From the NCBI GenBank assembly GCA_977017575.1, contig CDRNVI010000038.1, positions 62,001-126,000 of the forward strand: a DNA stretch of 64,000 nt, in the 5' to 3' direction. A model generated the notes under the pieces. That model made no database searches. It was not told where the DNA came from and worked only from the letters and a program-made list of their open reading frames with translations. Position numbers and translations under genes: made by a program. The DNA comes from Paramoeba atlantica. Lineage: Eukaryota > Discosea. Every line of letters starts with the position of its first letter. Position 1 is the stretch's first letter. Of the stretch, positions 59,916 through 64,000 are shown one piece after another.

Positions 59916-60018
59916 CTAAAATATATATATATCTTTCGGAAAACCCCAACAGAAATACTCTGATTTTTTTATGCTATAAAAAATCCATTTATACTAAATT
60001 ATCTTTTTTTTTTTTTTC

Positions 60019-60468
60019 CAAGCCGTTACTAGGGCAATTTCACGATCTAGAGACACTAGGTAAAGCTTTTCATTTTTTTTTTTCTTTTTTCTTCTCTCAA
60101 TTTACGAAGAGAAATCTACACCTACAACAGGCGAACAGCAACCCAACTATCCAAGAACTATCCAATAAGATTTTCTTTCTCTTTTTCTTTTTCTCTTTAT
60201 GATGATGAAACATGGACTTTATATATTTTGTTTTGTAATTTTATCGCTTCAATGGAAGTTTGCAGCTCGGGTGGCGAGGTGCGCTAAGCCCCAACGCTTC
60301 TACTCTAAACTAACAGCCTAAACTACTGATTTACACTAGAAGCGCCCCTGGCCATATCGACGTGGATTTCGCTAAGTTCGTCAACCATCCGTTCGAAATA
60401 ATACATTTTTTATATCTTTCTTCATCAATAGGATACCTTTCTTTTTATTATAAGTAACGATAATCTCT
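60019..60468. other. Spacer between YR4 and LINE E; nothing recognised
   Basis: Pyrimidine-rich tracts on the plus strand (60066-60110, 60171-60200) and AT-rich text. No ORF or RNA gene is supported. AAGTAACGATAA at 60452-60463 matches the first 12 bases of the SL-like sequence in plus orientation, possibly by chance. Confidence 0.4.
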
Positions 60469-60520
60469 GGAGTAAATCTCCCACAATAAAGCGGGAAGTT
60501 GAAATGTTGTCTTTTATCTA

Positions 60521-61547
60521 TTATAAACTAAATTCTAGAGTGTCACGGTTTCCATCAAGATATTTTCGAAGTTGAGAGTATACTTCGATACCGTTCAACT
60601 CCTGCACCAAAAGCTTGAAATCCAATTCCGCCAGTTGACGATCAATTCCTGCTGCATCAGCTAGAACTTGGATTAGTCTTTGAGTGTTTCGGTGGAGAGC
60701 ACCCCCGGACAACACTGGCAGACACTCGAAGCATTCCTCCCTTATGAGTTCGGTTTTAACGTATGTGTTGATTTTCTTTTTGATAGCTTCGTTCATTAGT
60801 TGGGTGCACTTTTTGGAGCGATTCGTGACTGAGAGCTCGTGTATGACCGTAAGGTCATAAAAGACTTCGCCAGTATTCCAGTAAATGACCAGGTCCGGAC
60901 CAGAGCGGCATAGACGCCTTCCAGCGCATACTTTCTGGTGCGTTGATCGATTTTCTGGGTTAATGCTAATTCCGCATGTCAGACATTTCCAGGAAGAGAA
61001 AGCTCTGGGCTCTTTTTCGCAGGGTAAACCCGCTTTGTGGCAAAGACGTTGTATAAAAGTTACGAGCGAATTGTGTTTCATCGTTGTGTTAAATCCGGAG
61101 CATTGGGAGCAGCCTGGGATATGAAAAAGAGCGCTTCGATTATTCAGTATCATACTGCATCCGGGGCATAGAAGGCTTGAGGGAAGGTCTTGATGGTGAG
61201 CATTAAGTCTGGGCATAATGGCAAGCTTGAACAGATGAGACGGTATGTATCGGGCGTGTGACAGAAGCCAGTCGTTATTTCCTTTAAATGAGTTCGCTTG
61301 CAAGATTGGTTTGAGTTCGGGGTCCTGTTGCAACTCTTTCAGAGCTTCATCGTGGTGAATTGCGTTGGCTGTCTGGTTGTCAACTGGTGTAATTTTTAGG
61401 TTAGTTGCTTTCGGAATGCAAGGGTGTGCGGTTGCCATGTCTTTGTCGGTCCGAACTGAAGATGAACTTTGGTGCTCAAGAACCGAAAAGCGCGAGGCCT
61501 CATAAGCATTCTCAAGATGAGGGTTGTACGCCGTTAAACCGAAACCG
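60521..61547 (-). CDS. LINE E ORF, C-terminal part: zinc region and endonuclease
   Basis: From GFGLTAYNPHLENAYEASRF after the insert through FKGNNDWLLSHARYIPS and the zinc region CPGCSMIL..H.PGCSQC to EKEPRAFSSWKCLTC..H.KVC and the endonuclease core RSGPDLVIYWNTGEVFYDLTVIH, ending LDGNRDTLEFSL. The first Met at 61438 is internal; the frame is open to the insert. All nuclease motifs are present. The 3' tail matches LINE A3 although the protein is clearly a different family. Confidence 0.8.
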
Positions 61548-61901
61548 TCTCACAGTTTCTCCTTGTATTATTCACAATCGAAGAATTCGTGTTGCGATCC
61601 GTAATACAGCTGATTTATTTTCGCTGCTTTTTGTATTAAGACAGATAAGTGCGCGGACTATTCCTTTTAAATCCGAGTACAAGGACATTACCATCCTAGT
61701 AAGCGCTGGTCCGACATGAAAAGCATTCAAGGAAAAACAAAAAAAAACGAAACACATTCCTGCCATTGTTCCTTCATATCGCATAGTCTGTACCCCGTTT
61801 GTCCTTCTCAAGAAAGGATCTCAGCTGCGAATATACAACAGCTCCATTCAACTCTTGAAGACAGAGTTGAAACTCCATCTGCGTCTGTTTTCGAGGCAGG
61901 C
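61548..61901 (-). mobile_element. 354-bp 5'-truncated LINE inside LINE E
   Basis: Flanked by AACCGAAACC (61538-61547 and 61902-61911). On the minus strand it encodes the last 40 or so residues of a LINE protein (QMEFQLCLQELNGAVVYSQL to KRGTDYAI) and then a 3' UTR. There is no A-tail. Confidence 0.75.
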
Positions 61902-63025
61902 AACCGAAACCTCCCTTTTTGACTGGTAAGCGCATAATTTTCTTCTGTGACGAGGAAAGGGATCCCACCCAAGCTTCCACAATACTTTCAACCTGGTGGT
62001 CGAACTGCAAGGATGCTTTATCCGTTGCATTCGCTTCATGCACCCTCATCAAATACTGTAGCCTAACGTTTACGCATTTGGATAACAACAACAGGGAGAT
62101 GTTGTTTATTCCCATTTTCTTTAGTCGCCGAAACCCGGTTTCGTATTTGCTAATTTGCCGAAGCAGACGTTCACTGACCGTTTCGTTGTCGCCGATATGA
62201 GCTCCCAGTATTTTTATGGCCTCCGTCTCTGTCTTGACTCCCTGTTCGTGGAGGGCCATTGGGATTCCATGATCTGAAGTTCCTTGATACCACACGCATT
62301 TTGATTCAGCTAATAGTACTCGTTTATCTTTCAACAGGTCTTTTAATCTGAAGAACGCCTTCTCCAGATTAGAAGGGTCACGAGAAACAAGCGTAATGTC
62401 GTCGATGTACGCGTTTATTTCTACTGCGGGGTATTCTGAAGCGAGCGTTTCGAGTATGGGTTGGCAGAAGACACAGAAATACAGACTTGCCAGAGCAGAG
62501 CCCTGTCTCACACCAGCCGAACTCGGAATAATGCCAGCCAAATTCCCATCAGACCCGTAGTAGAGTAGATCGGAAGGCTTTGAGTATTCTGCTGCGAAGA
62601 ATCTTTGGAAGGGTTTTAGGGTTGCAAAAGCGAAAACGCTTTTTGCCAGTTCGTTTCTGGATGGTGTATTAAATGCATTTTTCATATCAACTGATAATAT
62701 TGTATGTCCATCTAGGTAGCGATCGCGTAACTTGTGTACAATTCTCTCGCATCCGGCTTGCGAAAAGACTCCCTGTTGCATGGGTGAGAATAACGGCTCA
62801 AGCGTTTTTTCATATCTTTGAAGAAGTATTAAGCCCGCCAGTTTGCCGAAAATTTCGCCGATAGCTACGGGGAACTCCACCGTCTGGCTTTGCAATTGCT
62901 ACGAGACGAGCCCTATTCAGTCGCTGCATCACTTGGCGCGAGAGAAACCCGTTGATAAGGTCTCCCATCATGTGGCACAGACTGTTGCAACAAGGTTCAT
63001 CGTCAATGAGCAACCTAATAACGCT
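61902..63025 (-). pseudogene. LINE E ORF, RT part with a frameshift
   Basis: Begins at the 5' truncation (SVIRLLIDDEPCCNSL), then MMGDLINGFLSRQVMQRLNR and ARLVAIAKPDGGV. A small deletion near 62871 then shifts the frame before VAIGEIFGKLAGL. The RT goes on with LSVDMKNAFNTPSR, RQGSALASLYF, NAYIDDITLVS, KILGAHIG, and ends at VKKGGFG at the insert. The longest open frame continues into the inserted LINE fragment and so gives a false C-terminus. Catalytic motifs are intact. Confidence 0.8.
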
Positions 63026-63616
63026 ATTTATATACTATTTCGTATTAAGAATCCTTTTATAAATAAAATATCTTTTTTTTTTTGACGAAGCTGACTATAT
63101 TTAGATATATTCGCCATCATTTGTGCAAAGGGGCGATTATTCGAAATTTTTGATTTTGCTAATTTTTTTTTTCTAATTATGTAAAGGGAAGGGTAGTGGT
63201 CCAAAATTTTCGAGTTGCAAAGTAAAGCAAAAGCTTTATTAACTTTTGCAAAAAGTTTTAACTCATGGAAATTGTTTCTAATGTTCAATAAAATAAAATC
63301 TTATATTTCGTCTGAACGATTACCTGACTTTCCGAGTATAATTACTAACACAAGTTTACATTTTTGTCATTGTGATATTTGTCCTTCAGGAATATAACCA
63401 TAAAGTAAAGTGCTCAGTTTGCGTTTACTGGGAAAGATTAGTTGTGTTAATAAAACCGTTTAAGGAAAGATTAGTTACTTAGTCCGCCTATCCAGTTGCA
63501 GTGTGGGATCACGTCTCTTAGTATGGAGCATAATGTTTGCCCTCCTGAATTTCAAATCGTAAACTTATAGAAATCCAGGTCGGGCTGCTCATAAAACATC
63601 TAGTAGAACTAGTATT
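63026..63616. other. Spacer with a YR3-like end and weak coding signal
   Basis: 63044-63077 (AAGAATCCTTTTATAAATAAA, then ATATC and a T run) matches the ends of YR3 and YR4 and is probably a remnant of such an element. A plus-strand frame (63215-63397) with FCHCDICPSG, followed in another frame by KCSVCVYW, hints at a decayed Cys-rich coding sequence but is weak. TCAAATCGTAAACTTATAGAAATCC (about 63548-63572) resembles the A2-B1 junction of YR1. Confidence 0.4.
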
Positions 63617-64000
63617 GCGGTGGTTGTAAAACTACCGCTCTACACTCGATTATTGAAAAAAAAGTGAACAAAAACAGTGAAAATATAAAGAGGAACACAG
63701 TAATATAATAGAAGAAAAAAATATAAAAGGGGGCTCCGGTGGTCCAAAACTGAAAAAAAAATTTGAAAAAAATGGGGGGTCCATGGGGGGGGTCCATGGG
63801 GGGGGTCCAGGGGGGGGGTCCAGGGGGGGGGTCCAGGGGGGGGGGGCATGGTCGAGCAAATTTTTTCGAAAAAATTAGTTTTCGAAAAAAAACCGCAGAA
63901 CGGGTAGCCGGGGTCTTGGCGCGCATTTTCCACCCCCCTACCCGGGGGTGACCCCCCCGCGTATCGGCAGGACGGGTCCGCCAAGTTCGGATTTTTTCGG
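63617..64000. mobile_element. Element R, copy 2, inverted and cut by the window edge
   Basis: Reverse complement of the last 380 or so bases of copy 1 (31540-31914), beginning GCGGTGGTTGTAAAACTACCGC-type hairpin. The G-rich block (63773-63847) has a different number of GGGGTCCAGG units from copy 1, and small substitutions separate the two. Confidence 0.75.

Larger units (their letters stand above)
54945..60018 (-). mobile_element. YR4: DIRS-order YR retroelement with gag, YR and RT-RNase H genes
   Basis: Related to YR3 by gag and RT. On the minus strand a 5' end beside a T run (60003-60018) and a short repeat unit (59915-59886) lead to gag, then YR and RT-RNase H in overlapping frames. The unit GTTAGTAGTTTTCCG, AAAACGAAAGCGTTC recurs at 55145-55175 at the RT end. 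ATCTCCATGCGAAGCGATC (54972-54990) is shared with the YR3 A2 repeat. The three ORFs look whole, but the 3' repeat block is shorter than in YR1 to YR3 and the left border is uncertain. Confidence 0.7.
60469..63025 (-). mobile_element. LINE E, 5'-truncated RLE-type LINE carrying a 354-bp LINE fragment
   Basis: Starts abruptly near 63025 inside the pre-RT block and ends at the shared 3' tail (60469-60520), without an A run. It is split at 61548-61901 by a small truncated LINE with a 10-bp duplication. Removing that insert joins VKKGGFG to LTAYNPHLENAYEAS, the expected order in this family. Confidence 0.8.

Noticed and set aside
60452-60463. Second SL start (AAGTAACGATAA) beside LINE E
   Set aside because: Only 12 bases match and the diagnostic TTTCTGTACC part is absent; kept only as a remark.

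Overview
The window is a graveyard of nested retroelements from a eukaryote. I see no tRNA, rRNA or housekeeping gene that I can support, and no spliceosomal intron was needed to read any ORF. The best clue to the organism is a short sequence that recurs at the 5' ends of retroelements. Its fullest form (273-308, minus strand) reads AAGTAACGATAAAGATACAG followed by TTTCTGTACCTTGTTG. Its 3' half closely matches the kinetoplastid and diplonemid spliced leader (SL) exon, which from memory ends ACAGTTTCTGTACTTTATTG. CRE-group LINEs and VIPER/TATE-like tyrosine-recombinase (YR) retroelements also fit Euglenozoa. I therefore suggest a euglenozoan (diplonemid, bodonid or other kinetoplastid) as an inference at about 0.55-0.6.

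Two classes of element dominate. The first is RLE-type LINEs (CRE/R2/NeSL group): one long ORF with an N-terminal module, a reverse transcriptase (RT), a Cys/His zinc region and a restriction-like endonuclease (RLE). I name the copies A1, A2, A3 (one family, almost identical), B1, C, D1, D2, E, G, plus fragments. The second is four DIRS-order YR retroelements (YR1 to YR4) with gag, YR and RT-RNase H genes. YR1, YR2 and YR3 carry split direct repeats in the order A1-genes-B1-A2-B2.

Layout: 1-308 is the SL-bearing start of an unknown ORF. 314-9848 is LINE A1 with YR1 inside it. 9890-14946 is LINE D1 with a 1.13-kb MITE inside it. 14970-21927 is YR3, whose end repeat holds LINE C. 22080-30269 is LINE D2 interrupted by LINE A2. 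30270-47666 is plus-strand LINE G, split by LINE B1 (itself holding YR2 and a 0.9-kb element R) and by LINE A3 (itself holding a 677-bp insert). 47668-53013 is a satellite and foldback zone with a Pif1-helicase/Ulp1-protease ORF. 53040-54100 holds LINE fragments. 54945-60018 is YR4. 60469-63025 is LINE E with a 354-bp truncated LINE inside it. 63617-64000 is a second, inverted copy of element R.

The most interesting signal is the link between SL trans-splicing and LINE mobility. LINE 5' ends stop at graded points inside the SL exon, and family D carries stacked SL relics, as if each round of transposition recorded a trans-splicing event. Other leads are an undescribed N-terminal module shared by all LINE families, conserved 3'-UTR hairpins, a probable 3' transduction linking A2 and A3, and the Pif1-Ulp1 fusion. 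All homology calls come from reading motifs by eye; no database search was run.
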